From assembly GCF_032854445.1 (NCBI RefSeq), contig NC_088295.1, positions 31,800,470 through 31,864,469 on the forward strand: a stretch of DNA of 64,000 bases. The letters run 5' to 3'. The stretch is from Liolophura sinensis (taxonomy: Eukaryota; Mollusca; Polyplacophora; Chitonida; Chitonidae). The notes beneath the pieces are model-generated. The model saw only the letters and a program-made list of their open reading frames with translations, was not told the DNA's origin and did not search any database. Shown in pieces: positions 13,385 through 25,179 of this stretch. The translations under genes and the position numbers were made by a program. Every line of letters starts with the position of its first letter. Within the stretch, counting starts at the first letter, position 1.

Positions 13385-15600
13385 GTAGTCTGACATTTGC
13401 AGTAGGTTTAAGTTGGAACCACATATAGTGTAGATTGATAGATTAGTCACTGAACATCTATAGTAGTCTAGAACCACATATTGTATAAAAAGATAACCCA
13501 GTTACGAGACATCTGCAGTAAGCTGAAACCACATATTGTGTAGAAGGGCAGTCCAGTTACTGAACATCTGTAGCAAGCTGGAACCACCTATTGTGTAACA
13601 CGACAATCTAGTGACGAGGCATCTGCAGCATCCTAGAACCACATATTGTATAGAACGACAGTCCAGTTACTGCACATCTGTATCAAGCTAGAACTACATA
13701 TTCTATAGAATGACAGTCGAGTTACGGAACATCTGCAGTAAGCTGGAACCATACATTGTGTAGAACGACAGTCCATGGTCTTACCGAAAATCTGTACAAA
13801 GCTGGAACCACATATTGTGTAGAAGGACCGTCCAATTATTGAACATCTGTAGCAATCTGGAACCACATTTTGTGTACAGCGACATTCCAGTTACGGCGCA
13901 ACTGTGGTAAGCTAGAACCACACGTTGTGTAGAAGGACAGTCCAGTTACTGAACCTCTGTAGCAGGCTGAAACCACATCTTGTGTAGACTGACAGTCCAG
14001 TGACTGAACATCTGTAGCAAGCTAGAACCACATATTCTAAAGAACGACAATCCAGTTACAGATCATCTGTAATTATCTGAAACCACATATTGAATAGAAC
14101 GATAGTCCGATTATGTCACAACTGTGGTAAGTTGGAACCACATATTGTGTTAACCACAATCCAGTGACGGAAGAACTGTCTTAAACCACATATTATATAA
14201 AACAACAGTCCATTTAGGAAGTGTATATTGTCTAGCATGACAGTTCAGTTAACGAACATCTGTAGCAAATTGAACACATATATTGTGTACAACGACAGTG
14301 TAATAAGGAACAACTGTAGTAAGCCGGAACCACATATTGTGTAGATTCGACAGTTCAGTTACGGAACATCTGCATTTATCTGGAACCACGTATTGTATAG
14401 AACGACAATTCAGATACGTCACAACTGTGGTAAGTTGGAACCACATATTATGTAGAACGGCAGTCCAGCTACAGAACATCCATACCAAGCTGGTACCACA
14501 TATTGTGTAGAACGGCAATTCAGTGGCTGATCAACTGTTGTAAGTTGAAAGCACACATTGTCCAGAGAGACAGTCCAATTAAGCGTGATAGTCCAGCTAA
14601 GGAACATCTGTAGTAAGGCTGAACCACGCGTTGAGTAGAACGACAATTCAGTGGCGGAACAACTGTAGATAGTTAAAACCACATATTATGTACAACGACA
14701 GCCAATTACGGAAAAACTGTAGTAAGATGGAACCACATATTTTGTGGAACGACAGTCCAATTACGGATCATCTGCAGTAAATTGGAATCACCTGTTGTGT
14801 AGAGCGACGGTCCAATTACGGTACATCTGTAGTAACCTGGAACCTCATATTGTATAAAACGACAATCCACGGTGATGCGGAACAGCTGTAGTATGCTGAA
14901 ACCACATCTTGTGTAGATTGACAATCCAGGTACTGATAATCTGTAACAAGCTAGAACCACATATTCTAAAGTACGACTTCCAGTTACAGATCATCTGTAA
15001 TTATCTGAAACCACATATTGAATAGAACGATAGTCCGGTTATGTCACAACTGTGGTAAGTTGAAACATATTGTATAGACAGACAATCTTGTGACGGAAGT
15101 AAGTTGAAACCACAAAAGGAACCACATATATGTGTAGAACGACAGTCTAATAAGAAACAATTGTAGTAAGTTAAGTAAAAGCACACATTGTGTAGAAGGA
15201 CAATCCACGCTGTTACAGAACATCTGTAGAAAGTTGGAACCACATATTGTGTAGAACGACAGTCTAGTTATAAAATATGTCTAGTTAGTCTAGTATAATG
15301 TGTAAAACAACTGTCCTGTTAAGGAACATCCGTAGCGAGTTGGAACCATATACTGTGTAAGACGACAGTCCAATAAGGAATAACCGTACTAAGTTGGAAC
15401 CACACATTGTGTAGAACGACACTCCAGTTACGAGACATCTGTAGCAAGCTGTCCGTGCTGTTACGGAACATCTGTAGTAAGTTGGAACGTCCTTTTGTGT
15501 AGAACGACAGTGCGGTATCAGAGCAACTGCAGTAATAAAGCTGGGCACATTTTTACAACTATAGCGCAATTTTCTGAACATTTATTCTAAGTTGAACTCT
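13385..15600. repeat. Satellite array, about 55-bp unit, about 40 copies
   Basis: Head-to-tail diverged units marked by GGAACCACATATTGTGTAG, a GACAGTCCAGTTAC block and GAACATCTGTAG-AAGC. Spacing between successive ACCACATATTG blocks is 55-56 bases (for example 13525, 13580, 13636). Identity between units is only moderate, so the array is old. All six minus-strand open frames in the stretch are products of the repeat. Confidence 0.9.
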
Positions 15601-16282
15601 CAAATTATGGACAAAGGCCGCCGCAGTTTTATGTATGTAGTAACGTGGATATTCAGTATCGTCTTTAATACCCCATAACATAAAATAACAAGTCAATTAA
15701 CAACTTGTTACAATTAACTGTAGCCAATTCTACTCTGTTAACACTCAGCTGTAGAGATTGTTTAAGTTGATCCAATGCAGGTTGCATAGGTTCTTTCTAA
15801 CACGTTTGTAACACGATATATAGCGGTGTATTGATGTATCTTGTGTTTTACTCTCCAGTAGCATGAGGTAGAAAGAGCATACAGGCACGCAGATTGAGCT
15901 CCATGTATACTGGAAGGGTAGTCATCATTCCGCTCAGACGATCTTAAAAATCAGGTGAGATTTGGATATACTTATTGCAATAGCCTGAGAAGAGAGGTAC
16001 TCAAACGGGTAGAAATTCAGAATAACTAGATTTTTCTATTCCTCTGTTTTTAAAGATTTCATCTGAGTTCAGTATCAGAAAGCAATTGTTTACAAGCTTT
16101 TGCAACGTGAAATATCAAGGCGAAAATTAAAGCTATCAAAATCTATATGACTTACATTGACAATTTTTTATTCTGTAAAGATTTGTTATTTTCCCGAGAA
16201 CGTAGAGCAAAGACATATCACGATATATCCCCATGTTTCACGTTACCATGTTTTTGTGTTTGCTATTTTTATGTTTTAAGGA

Positions 16283-16414
16283 ATGATGTTAGACGACGAT
16301 GAAACTATGAATATTGTCATTGACAATGGCTCCTGTGTATGTAAGATGGGGTTTGCCGGTGACGATGCGCCTAGATGTCTCTCCTCCTCTGTAGTGGGAC
16401 GAACCCGACATGCT
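16283..16414 (+). CDS. Actin exon 1, residues 1-44
   Basis: Starts [10 protein letters not shown] and holds the first phosphate loop (IDNGSCVCK) and FAGDDAPR. It ends GRTRHA at a GTAAGA donor in phase 0, at the D-loop position equivalent to codon 41. Confidence 0.88.
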
Positions 16415-19400
16415 GTAAGAGCTTTATCGGGTTTTTTTTTCTTTTCTTTTTCGATTTTGTTTACTCAGTCAATCCATTCTGGGTCATTCGTTTAGGTTAC
16501 ACATACCAACTTGTTCTGTCAACTACGAATCTTCCGCCATCTATCCACCGGCAGTTTCCGCCGTCCTAAAGACCACCGTGCACTCAGTTACACGATTCGG
16601 TTACCGTCATGATTCCGTAACACCCATTGCCACAATGGGTTACCTACCACACTATTTCGTCAACCATCAATCTATAATTCCGTTATTCATGCACCAAGGC
16701 TTTTGACCAGTGATATTGTTTCACCAATCAATCCGTTATATCAAATATCAAGTACCAAATCTGTACCAAACTATTCAATCAGTCATCTGCTTACCATTTC
16801 CGTCATCCGTAATGCCACGGTATCCTTAGTTCACCAATGTCACTGCAGTCGTCACCCCTTTGTGTCAACTATACCTTTATCATCAAGTCTACCCTATTGG
16901 CGGCATCACTCATCACCCAGACCCTGTCAGCCAGACTTGTAAGAGTTGATTGATTTAGAAGAAGTAGACACCAGTTTGACCTAGGAAGCGGGCTTCCAGT
17001 GCTTAAAGGCTAAAAACACACCAGCATGAAGTACATGTCATATGAAAGATCATTAAGTATTGTCCGGGAAAATAGTTTTCGACTTAGTAAAATGTGTTTA
17101 AAATTCTCCTGTGGCCTTTTCTGACCATATTGAAACCAATGAAGTCACTCCAGCTTTTTGCCACTCTACACACATAGATTGCGGTATTTCATCATTCAAA
17201 ATGCATCTTCATTTAGAGCTATGAATATATCCAATAAATGGACCTTGAAACGAACTGTTTCAAGCAAAACTATTGCTGTGACGTCACTGACACCATCTGG
17301 TTCTCAACCGACCAACATAGAATCCTATGTTTTACATGCATTAAGTCGGTTAAAAATTCTTAAAAACAATAAATCAAGCTATTTTCGTGCACAATGTTTA
17401 ATAGTTTTCCATTTGATAAATACATTATTTTAGTGTTTTCTTTGCCTTTAAATTGTATATGTACACCTATGTGCCATTCAGTCGCTAGAATATTCTTCAG
17501 TACGGCGTGAAACACTAATCAGATCAATCAATCAATCAATCAATCGCAAGAACACTTGAGCTGGAGGTTCAATCTCATGCTCGGACAAGAAACTTTCGTG
17601 ATTCCCCTTTTTCGTTTGTTCTTGTGTCCTTGTTGGCAATAAGCGGTCGTCGGTGTTCTCCTGTGTGGCCTTACATGAATTATGCTGGGGACCACCTGCC
17701 TTACACCATTATACTCATGCTGGAGATCACCTGCCTTACACCATTATAATCATGCTGGAGATCACCTGCCTTACACCATTATAATCATGCTGGAGACCAC
17801 CTGCCTTACACCATTATAATCATGCTGGAGGCCTCATGCCTTACACCATTATAATCATGCTGGAGACCACCTGCCTTACACCATTATAATCATGCTGGAG
17901 ATCACCTGCCTTACACCATTATAATCATGCTGGAGATCTTCTGCCTTACACCATTATAATCATGCTGGAGACCACCTGCCTTACACCATTATAATCATGC
18001 TGGAGACCATATGCCTTACACCATTATAATCATGCTGGAGATCACATGCGTTACACCATTATAATCATGCTGGAGATCGCATGCCTTACACCATTATAAT
18101 CATGCTGGAGACCACCTGCCTTACACTCTTATAATCATGATGGTGACCACCTGCGTTACACCATTATAATCATGCTGGAGACCACCTGCCTTACACCATT
18201 GTAACATGTGTCAGGTTTGAAAGGCTTGCCAAAGGTTTACTCCTGGTAATCCAGTATCCTCAACCCATAAACTGGCTTCGCGTATTTATTTATTTATTTG
18301 ATTAGGGTTTTACGCCGTACTCAAGAATATTTAACTTATGCGACGTCGGTCAACAATATGGTGGGAATAAACCGGGCAACTACATATGATATCATATCAG
18401 TATATGATGCTGTGTAACATTAGCCATTCTGAACTGCACATGTCCAGTCTATAGGTGTTGACGACTGAGCACCTAAACTTTTGATGGAGAAATCAGATCA
18501 AGCTGACATGTCATACAGTTCAAGTACATGTATATCTGGTGTTGATTAAAAATGTGTATTGCAGCAAGTTATGGTTGGCCTCGGCAATCGAGATACTTAC
18601 ATAGGCTATATGGCACAGGAGAAACGAGGGATGCTCAGTCTGGAGTATCCGATAAAGCGTGGAGTTGTCACAGACTGGGACACCATGGAGGAGTTCTGGA
18701 AACACATGTATTATAACGAGCTAAGAGCGGCGCCAGAGGAGCACCCAGTCCTGATCACTGAGCCGCCATTAAACCCCAAGAGTAACAGAGAAAAGATGAT
18801 AGAGGTATATCGTCAACCCTCATTCTTTTCAAACGATGTAAAGGTAATTTGTGAAAAGTCGTCTGTTCCAGTCTGTTTTCACCAAAATGCTGGTAATCTA
18901 AGGCATATATGTTGTCCTTAGTAGAACTTATTCTTTCTGCTCACAAATAATTGTGCTCTTATATGCATTACAAAAATATATCCAGTGATGTTGATACCAC
19001 AAGTGAATCTTCCCGATAAAGTTTTGGAGGGTGAGGGAGGAGTGTTTCGTCTTCCAGACTGTATGACTTTACTGTATGACTAATGTTTCAGATATTTTTC
19101 GAGTCCCTAGAAGTACCAGCCTTTTACGTGACCATCCCCGCCATATTGTCGTGCTATGCCTCAGGCCGGGGGTCCGGAATAATACTGGACATTGGAGACA
19201 GCGTCTCACACGTAATGCCTATATACGAAGGTAACTTACATGTGGCATAGGCGAGGTTTACGTAAACTATATTTATGCATAATTAGATATGTCAGAGATA
19301 AGATTTTTGCCTTGACTCTCTGTTTTGATTTGAGGAATGTGATCGAAGAGAGAGAGCACATGTACTTAAAACTTGCCGTTGCCATAACAATCTCGCTACC

Positions 19401-22400
19401 CAGAAGAGCCATGTCTCAGTCAGGACTGCAACACACCACAGCGGTCATAGGTGGTATGAAGGGAACCTCTTCGGAGAAGCACTGATGTAGCCGTTGTGTT
19501 GCGTGTCTTTGTGCATTTTGAACGCCATGTAGATTTCAGATTGGCGCAGTTCTGTTATCTGTTGCTTTGTCCTGTGTTTCAGAGTCAACGCCAAAAATAC
19601 ACGATAACAAAAAAAAAAACCTAACAGTTGTAAAAATGTTTTGACGACCTATAAATGGAACAAATGTAAAGAATATTTGCCGAAATTTGGACACTTAAAA
19701 CGTCTAGATTTCTTTTGAAACTTTAAAAGCGCTAAAACTGAACAAAGGAATTGAAGATGTATTATGCATGCAGTAAATTACAGAACCGCTTTGGTGGCCT
19801 ATTGGTTAGATATTCCGCCTCAAAGCCGGGAGACTCTGGGTCAAACCCGGGTGGGATCATACTAAAGACTTTGAAAATGGTACTTTGCTGCCTCGGTTTG
19901 CGTTCAGCACTGAGATGCTACCAGGTATTCAGATCTGGTTGACCAGGTATAATGTGACTGGGTGCGTTGTCAAGTTTGGTCTATTCGGCATGATACCATA
20001 GTGGCAGCAGAACTTGGCGACGACCTAAAACCCCAAGCATACATACATACTAGAACTTTTTATACATATTGTTCAACCAACCTCTCTTTCTTTCCATTCT
20101 TCAGTGAATGCTTTACGATGCATGTCAATTATCACTTCAAAGGGTGCTTTTTGCAGCAATCAAATCTATCCACGTTTGTTTTTTTCAGGTTACACGATAC
20201 CTCAAGTTATAGACCGAATCAATCTTGGTGGTCAGGATATTACGGATTATCTCGGGCGTTTAATACAGGGTAGAGGTTATAACCTTGACACTACAGGTTG
20301 GTTTCCCAATGGTTGTAAGACCATGACATGATATTAATTATAACACTAAATCAAAATGTTATTTGTAATTAGAGTTTTTATAACTACTGGCGTGGGAATA
20401 CAGACATTTTTATTTATTTAGTTGATTGGTGTTTTACGCCGTACTCAAGAATATTTCACTTATACGAATGCAGTCAGCATTATGTTGGGAAGAAACCGAG
20501 TAGAGCCCGAGGGAGACCTTCCCACGTACGGCTAAAATACAGAATTTTTTTTTACAGAAATAACGATATTGCAAGCTGATGTTAGTCATATTTATTGAAA
20601 CCAAGTATGACTTTTTTCCAATTTGTGGGACAGCTGAACACGAAACGGTTCGAGAACTTAAGGAAAAGGTGTGTTATACAGCGCAAGATTATTTCAAAGA
20701 ACTACAGGATTGTGAGTGTTCTTCTGAAAAGGAGGTACGTTATGAACTTCCGGATGGCAACATGGTGACGGTTGAAAGTGAAAGGTTCATGGCTTCGGAA
20801 GTATTGTTCGACCCAATGTTAATAGGTATGTTAATACATTAAAAAATAATATGTGCACCGATAAAGTATCCCGTTGGAAGTTACACAGTATAACTTTTTA
20901 TTTGTGCGATGGTGCACAAATGAAATATCGCAGTTTAAAGTAAATAAAATCGTGCACATAAAGACAATAGACAGCGCCGCCATGATTTGAGTTTTAACCA
21001 GTCAAATGCGGGTTCTTTTTTTAATCCGGGGACGCAGCCATTTCCTTATGCGTCACCCGAACCCTGTTTGCCTTTTAAAGCGTCATGTTTTTGGTTGCTC
21101 CAATATTCTATGGCCTGTTAAGAATTCGTGATTAAAGCTTGATTTTACAAGCGCGTCAGGAAAATGTCAGTTTAGGTATGTTTCCACCCCTCTTCCTGAA
21201 TAACTCAGGAATTATTATTCGTACTATTTGTTGTCGTTTTTTTTGAAAGTAATCTTATTATAAACTCAGTGTGGAATGTTGCATGTTGGCAGAGAATTAT
21301 CTTTTCCAGACTGCTCAGATCTCTGTGATTTATAAACGTTTCCAGGAAAGGACTTTCCCGGTGTTCACGAAAAACTTTTCTCCACATTAATGAAGTGTGA
21401 TATGGACATGCGGAAGGATTTGTACGCAAACCTTATAATATCTGGAGGAACTACATTATTGTCAGGTAAGTTTTTTCGCATATGTTGTGTAGACAAAAGA
21501 AAGCACCTCAAAATATTCAACATTCTCAGCTCTGATATCAGTCCCTTCCGCGATCGTCCGTTTACTTCAGCCGCCGTATTAACCATAAATAAAACTGGTC
21601 AAAATTTTGCCGGTACTAGTTTAACTTCTTGCATCCAACAACATTGTTTGCTGTTGTTGAATGTATACAGATGATAATTTAGAAATTCGATCCAATCGTG
21701 TGCTTAAATTCCTTCGCACTGCTGCATGCGCTTGTGTAAGCAGAGAAACAAGACAAAATATTCTCGTTTATTTAAGGCATAATTTGTAAGACTTTCCATT
21801 TATGGGATAAACATTATCTCCAGCTCTGGACCCAGTTGTTCAGAAGTGTATTAGGTGTGAAGACCGCTGTTAACTTTAGTCTGGACTGAAATGCCATTAG
21901 TTTTGCAGTAGGCCAAGACTGGTATTAAGATTTAAGTCTGGCTTAACTTTTATTACACTTTGGAACAAACGATCACAGCAGTATCAAAATTATTAACCTC
22001 GAATCAAAAATTTCGTTTGTTTCCCGCCAGAGAGTCGAAACAAATGAAAATTTTAAACTCTCCTTTAATAAATTTGATACCTCAAAGTCACTCGTTAGAG
22101 ATCCTCCATGACGATATTAACTATAGTCGAAGTGGTTTTATTTGTATCCAGGTGAAGTTGTGCTCCAACTCCATTCACTTCATTTGATTGGTTGATATAT
22201 CTCAGCCTACTGAAGAATATTTCACTTATACTGTCTTCAATGAAGGTAACCAAAGAGTCTGAAATAAACCAAGATGCAGGTGACGAATATTTTCACACAT
22301 AATGCTCAGTTGATCTTCCGTTGAGACTTATCGGTGATTAAGCCATTTTTCATCAATAACAGATAGAACAGGTATAGTGGCCTTGTCTGTGGTGCGGGTT

Positions 22401-22735
22401 TTCGAAGGTTTGTGCTCTTGTAGTGCCTTCTATTTCCAAGAGCATTGTGGGGTGTAGATTTGGGTACCGACGGGATTAGTTCTGTGAATATATGTATAAG
22501 CCGGGACATTTTTATATTTATAGGTTTCGCTGAAAGATTAAATACAGAAATGGGTAAACTCATCCCGACTACCATGAAGACAAAAGTCGTTGCTCCCCCA
22601 GAGCGGTCCTTTTCAGTGTGGATTGGAGGCTCTATATTGGCGTCTCTGTCAACCTTTGCCCCACTGTGGATTACATCAGCGGAGTATGAAGAAACTGGTC
22701 CTGTCATAGTTCATCAGAAATGTTTCCATGCATAA
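16283..22735 (+). CDS. Divergent actin, seven coding exons, complete
   Basis: Joining 16283-16414, 18565-18804, 19092-19230, 20189-20296, 20634-20825, 21346-21465 and 22524-22735 gives 380 residues, against 375-376 for conventional actin. All junctions have GT-AG sites and matching phases. Most landmarks are kept: DNGS with K18, [17 protein letters not shown]154/G156/D157, H161, KEK at 213-215, SGGTT, the [21 protein letters not shown] block and IVHQKCF. Several nucleotide-site positions differ from conventional actin (rabbit numbering): G15 to C, Q137 to P, G158 to S, and the normally methylated H73 to R. Filament assembly and ATP hydrolysis may therefore be altered; that is inference. The start at 16283 fits the length of the acidic actin N-terminus, and an acceptor-like TTTTAAG just before it suggests a 5' UTR intron. 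The gene appears intact, so I treat it as a functional paralogue rather than a pseudogene. Confidence 0.9.
17484..17546 (+). mobile_element. SINE tail fragment in actin intron 1
   Basis: Only the 3' end of the main family remains (GAATATTCTTCAGTACGGCG), followed by an ATCA tetranucleotide tail. Confidence 0.65.
17665..18202. repeat. 35-bp minisatellite in actin intron 1
   Basis: About 15 near-identical 35-bp units; successive GCCTTACACC starts are at 17698 and 17733. Core parts are CATTATAATCATGCTGGAG and a variable ACCACCT or ATCACCT end. High identity between units indicates recent expansion or homogenisation. Confidence 0.92.
18283..18379 (-). mobile_element. SINE fragment, minus, actin intron 1
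   Basis: Begins with a TATT tail, then GGGTTTTACGCCGTACTCAA and AATATGGTGGGAATAAACCG. This is the 3' half of the main family. Confidence 0.75.
18565..18804 (+). CDS. Actin exon 2, residues 45-124
   Basis: Follows TGTATTGCAG and runs [10 protein letters not shown] through APEEHPVL to NREKMIE, with a GTATAT donor in phase 0. The YPIEHG motif of actin reads YPIKRG here, so H73 is arginine. Confidence 0.9.
19092..19230 (+). CDS. Actin exon 3, residues 125-170
   Basis: Follows ATGTTTCAG and encodes [19 protein letters not shown] through [10 protein letters not shown] to MPIYE. The codon CCC replaces the catalytic Gln137. The donor is GTAACT in phase 1. Confidence 0.9.
19785..20053 (+). mobile_element. 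tRNA-derived SINE (second family), actin intron 3
   Basis: The head carries an A-box-like TGGCCTATTGGTTAGAT and a B-box-like GGGTCAAACCCGGG. A body with CACTGAGATGCTACCAGG and a CATACATACATAC tail follow. It is a different family from the common one and lies on the sense strand of the intron. Confidence 0.75.
20189..20296 (+). CDS. Actin exon 4
   Basis: Follows TTTTTTCAG and encodes [15 protein letters not shown] to GYNLDTT. Phase 1 at both ends. Confidence 0.9.
20408..20534 (-). mobile_element. SINE fragment, minus, actin intron 4
   Basis: TTGGTGTTTTACGCCGTACT, a TATACGA block and CTTCCCACGTACGGC mark the 3' half of the main family. Confidence 0.8.
20634..20825 (+). CDS. Actin exon 5
   Basis: Follows GTGGGACAG and encodes [15 protein letters not shown] to VLFDPMLI. 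It includes the KEK nucleotide contacts and the YELPDG motif. The donor is GTATGT in phase 1. Confidence 0.9.
21346..21465 (+). CDS. Actin exon 6
   Basis: Follows GTTTCCAG and encodes [12 protein letters not shown] to [11 protein letters not shown]. The donor is GTAAGT in phase 1. Conventional MY at 305-306 is LL. Confidence 0.9.
22524..22735 (+). CDS. Actin exon 7, C-terminus
   Basis: Follows TTTATAG and encodes [13 protein letters not shown] through the conserved [17 protein letters not shown] block to IVHQKCFHA and TAA. It has a two-residue extension beyond the usual terminal KCF. Confidence 0.92.
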
Positions 22736-22739
22736 TCAG

Positions 22740-23320
22740 TGGCAGTGACATGCAGATGGAGTAAGCGCTTGAGTGTCACTGGTATCTCCGGAAAGCGCCA
22801 TTTAAGCTGCGTGCCTGTAACATTTTAACTGATATATACATTGTAAAATGTTGTGAGCGTTTCATGCCTACACTTCCACAACAGCCAGTAAATATGTCTC
22901 TCGTGTCGTGAGCGACTTACTCTGACACGCAGTACATCACAGACTGTTCATTATGCTTCAGTATTTTCATTAAACCTTTCACCAACCTCGTCATTATATG
23001 GACTAATGCTGGGATTGGAACTAAGGACCTCACTGGTCAATTGCCGATCGCCTGAGGGAAAAACGACATTTTCGTGGACGACCTTGTGACTGTCGGTGAG
23101 AATGACAGATATCAGTGCTGTGTATTTCTCGCTGAAGTTCCATTCGTCAGTCCTACTGGTTGTTGACAATAGGTCATCATGTGGACAGTTCAAAACACAC
23201 GTTTGATCATCGGAAATAACGAGAACTGAAACCTTTATTCAACTATCAAGGACATATATTAGGCCTGCTAATTCATACATCTGTGTGCGTTTCTATACCT
23301 TGTATTGTTATTTCCTATCA
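22740..23320. other. Downstream flank of the actin gene
   Basis: No second gene. An ATTAAA at 22969 could serve as polyadenylation signal. A weak tRNA-like block near 22985-23060 may be an old SINE head. Confidence 0.35.
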
Positions 23321-23335
23321 CCCTGTTTACTTTCA

Positions 23336-23591
23336 TTTATTTATTTGATTGGTGTTATACGCCGTACTCAAGAATATTTTACTTATATGACGGCGGCCTG
23401 TATTATCGTGGGAGGAAACTGGACAGCCCGGTGGAAACCCACGACCATCCGCAAGTTGCTGACAGACCTTCCCATGTACGGCGGGAGAGGAAGTCAGCAT
23501 GAGCTGGACTTGAACTCACAGCGACCGCATTGGTGAGAGGCTCCTGGGTTATTACGCTGCGTTATCGCGCTAACCAACATCCACGGAGGCC
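23336..23591 (-). mobile_element. Full-length tRNA-derived SINE, minus, with target duplication
   Basis: Runs from the TTATTTATTTGATTGG tail through the conserved 3' domain to a tRNA-like head with B box (GACTTGAACTCAC, reversed). Both sides carry the same 15 bases, CCCTGTTTACTTTCA (23321-23335 and 23592-23606). This is a clean target-site duplication and suggests a fairly recent insertion. Confidence 0.9.
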
Positions 23592-24483
23592 CCCTGTTTA
23601 CTTTCAATCGAACACACACCTTGCATCGCCTTAAACCTCCACTCACATCATTTGGAGAGGGTAATCTCAAAGATTGTTTGAAAAGAATGCGCTGCCATTG
23701 ATGATTTTTGTATTTTGTTAATAATCATAGCATAGCTATCTGACGTAGTCCAAAATAGCTTATGTTATCGAAGGGAGATAACTGTTGTATCTGAACGAAA
23801 TTAGAGTTACTCCCCTTGTTCCGTAGCAAAACTGAGAGTTATGACTCTTGTCAATTTACTGAAAGGCTTTAAATGCGCAAGTCCTTTCCTAAATCTCCTG
23901 AAATATGACACTGTTTACCAAAAATTCCCAAATAATAAATTATTGTTTACAAAGCATGGTTACCGTTCAGTCGTTATAAGAGAAAAAATTTGACGGATGG
24001 GTTCTGAAAGGTTGGTGGATAAGTTTACATGTTAAGTAAAAATGGTGGACCGTGTTTTCACGTACTCTTTTTGTGTGTGAAAAGTTGTAAGTTGTTAACT
24101 GTGAGGTATAAAATTGCATGTTGGGTCAGGAAAATGCCAAAGTCCAAAAGTAAATCGAAGAGTGCAACTCCTTCCGGTTCTGGTGCGTCCAAAAGACTGC
24201 CAGCCCCACCAAGGCCCCTGAGCTTAAAACAGGTGATACAAACAACCCTGTTAGTGTCATGTCTTGTAACTCACCTAGTTTGGGATTAAATGTGTCGAAT
24301 CAAACTAGACAAAAATTCATTGAGGTTCAATTTGTAGATTTGGCCTCTCTACTTCCATACAGCACGGACACATAAAATGAGAGGCGTTTATCTTTAAATA
24401 TTAATGGTGAAATTGTCTCCAGGAAAGTCCCGTCAAAATCTATCGACACATTAGACAAATGGGTAGATGCTTTTCTCATTTAC

Positions 24484-25038
24484 ATGGATATTTATATCAG
24501 TGCGCACCCAATAGCTGCGCGTAGTATGCTGAAATACATTTACACAATTCGATTAGGTGCAGAGAGGGGAGCTATAGGATGGAAAGAGTATGATGTACAA
24601 TGCAGGCTAAGAAAGGGAGGTAACCCATCCGCTTCGTGGGGAGAGGTTGACACTGAGCTGTGGCTTCTTTACATGGGTTCTAACAACAGCGGAAGAGCTG
24701 TTTCTCACAGTTACAAGCAGGGCAGCAGTCAGGGCAAATGCTATGACTACAACTTTAAGGGCACATGTTTTAAGCATCCTTGTCAATATTTGCATTTGTG
24801 CATGCGCTGTGGAGGTGACCATCGCATTTCAATGTGCAAAATGCAAAAATCATTTCTCCCTCAGCAACAGCCCTTTCTTGGCCAAAGAAGGACTTCACTC
24901 CAGTTTCTCGCTAATACTAGACAAACATTCAACACAAACCGGTACACATATACAAACCCCAGAGCACGAAACCCATCTCACACCCCCATATATATGAGCT
25001 TTAGGCCGAACCCCAATCAACCTGGAGGCTTTAGATAA
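24484..25038 (+). pseudogene. Gag-like part of element 1
   Basis: Resembles the first frame of DIRS/Ngaro elements: a helical segment, then a Cys/His cluster (CYDYNFKGTC onward) typical of their nucleic-acid-binding part. The matching region of element 2 lies on the minus strand at 33677-34051. Confidence 0.6.
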
Positions 25039-25179
25039 ACATCTAGCATTGTATCCTGATAGAGAAGCAGCTCGATCACTTTCTGAGGGTTTTGTTCCGG
25101 CTTTCGTTTTCATTATCATGGCCCTCGGCTTTTTAAAGAATCGAAAAACCTCATTTCAGCTCTTGAACATGAGTCTGAA

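Noticed and set aside
13157-15581. Minus-strand frames with recurring YRCSV and FYTICGS motifs
   Set aside because: They arise from the 55-bp satellite; no start, splice sites or domain support a protein.
17665-18202. Regular short repeats resembling a CRISPR array
   Set aside because: The units are contiguous with no unique spacers, and the DNA is animal nuclear sequence with spliced genes.
19785-19860. Possible tRNA gene (A- and B-box-like sequences)
   Set aside because: The tRNA-like part continues into a SINE body with a CATAC tail and does not fold as a complete tRNA with acceptor stem. The same holds for the head at about 62800-62876.
22951-23193. 80-residue minus frame after the actin gene
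   Set aside because: It has no homology or splice support and overlaps a block resembling an old tRNA-derived SINE head.
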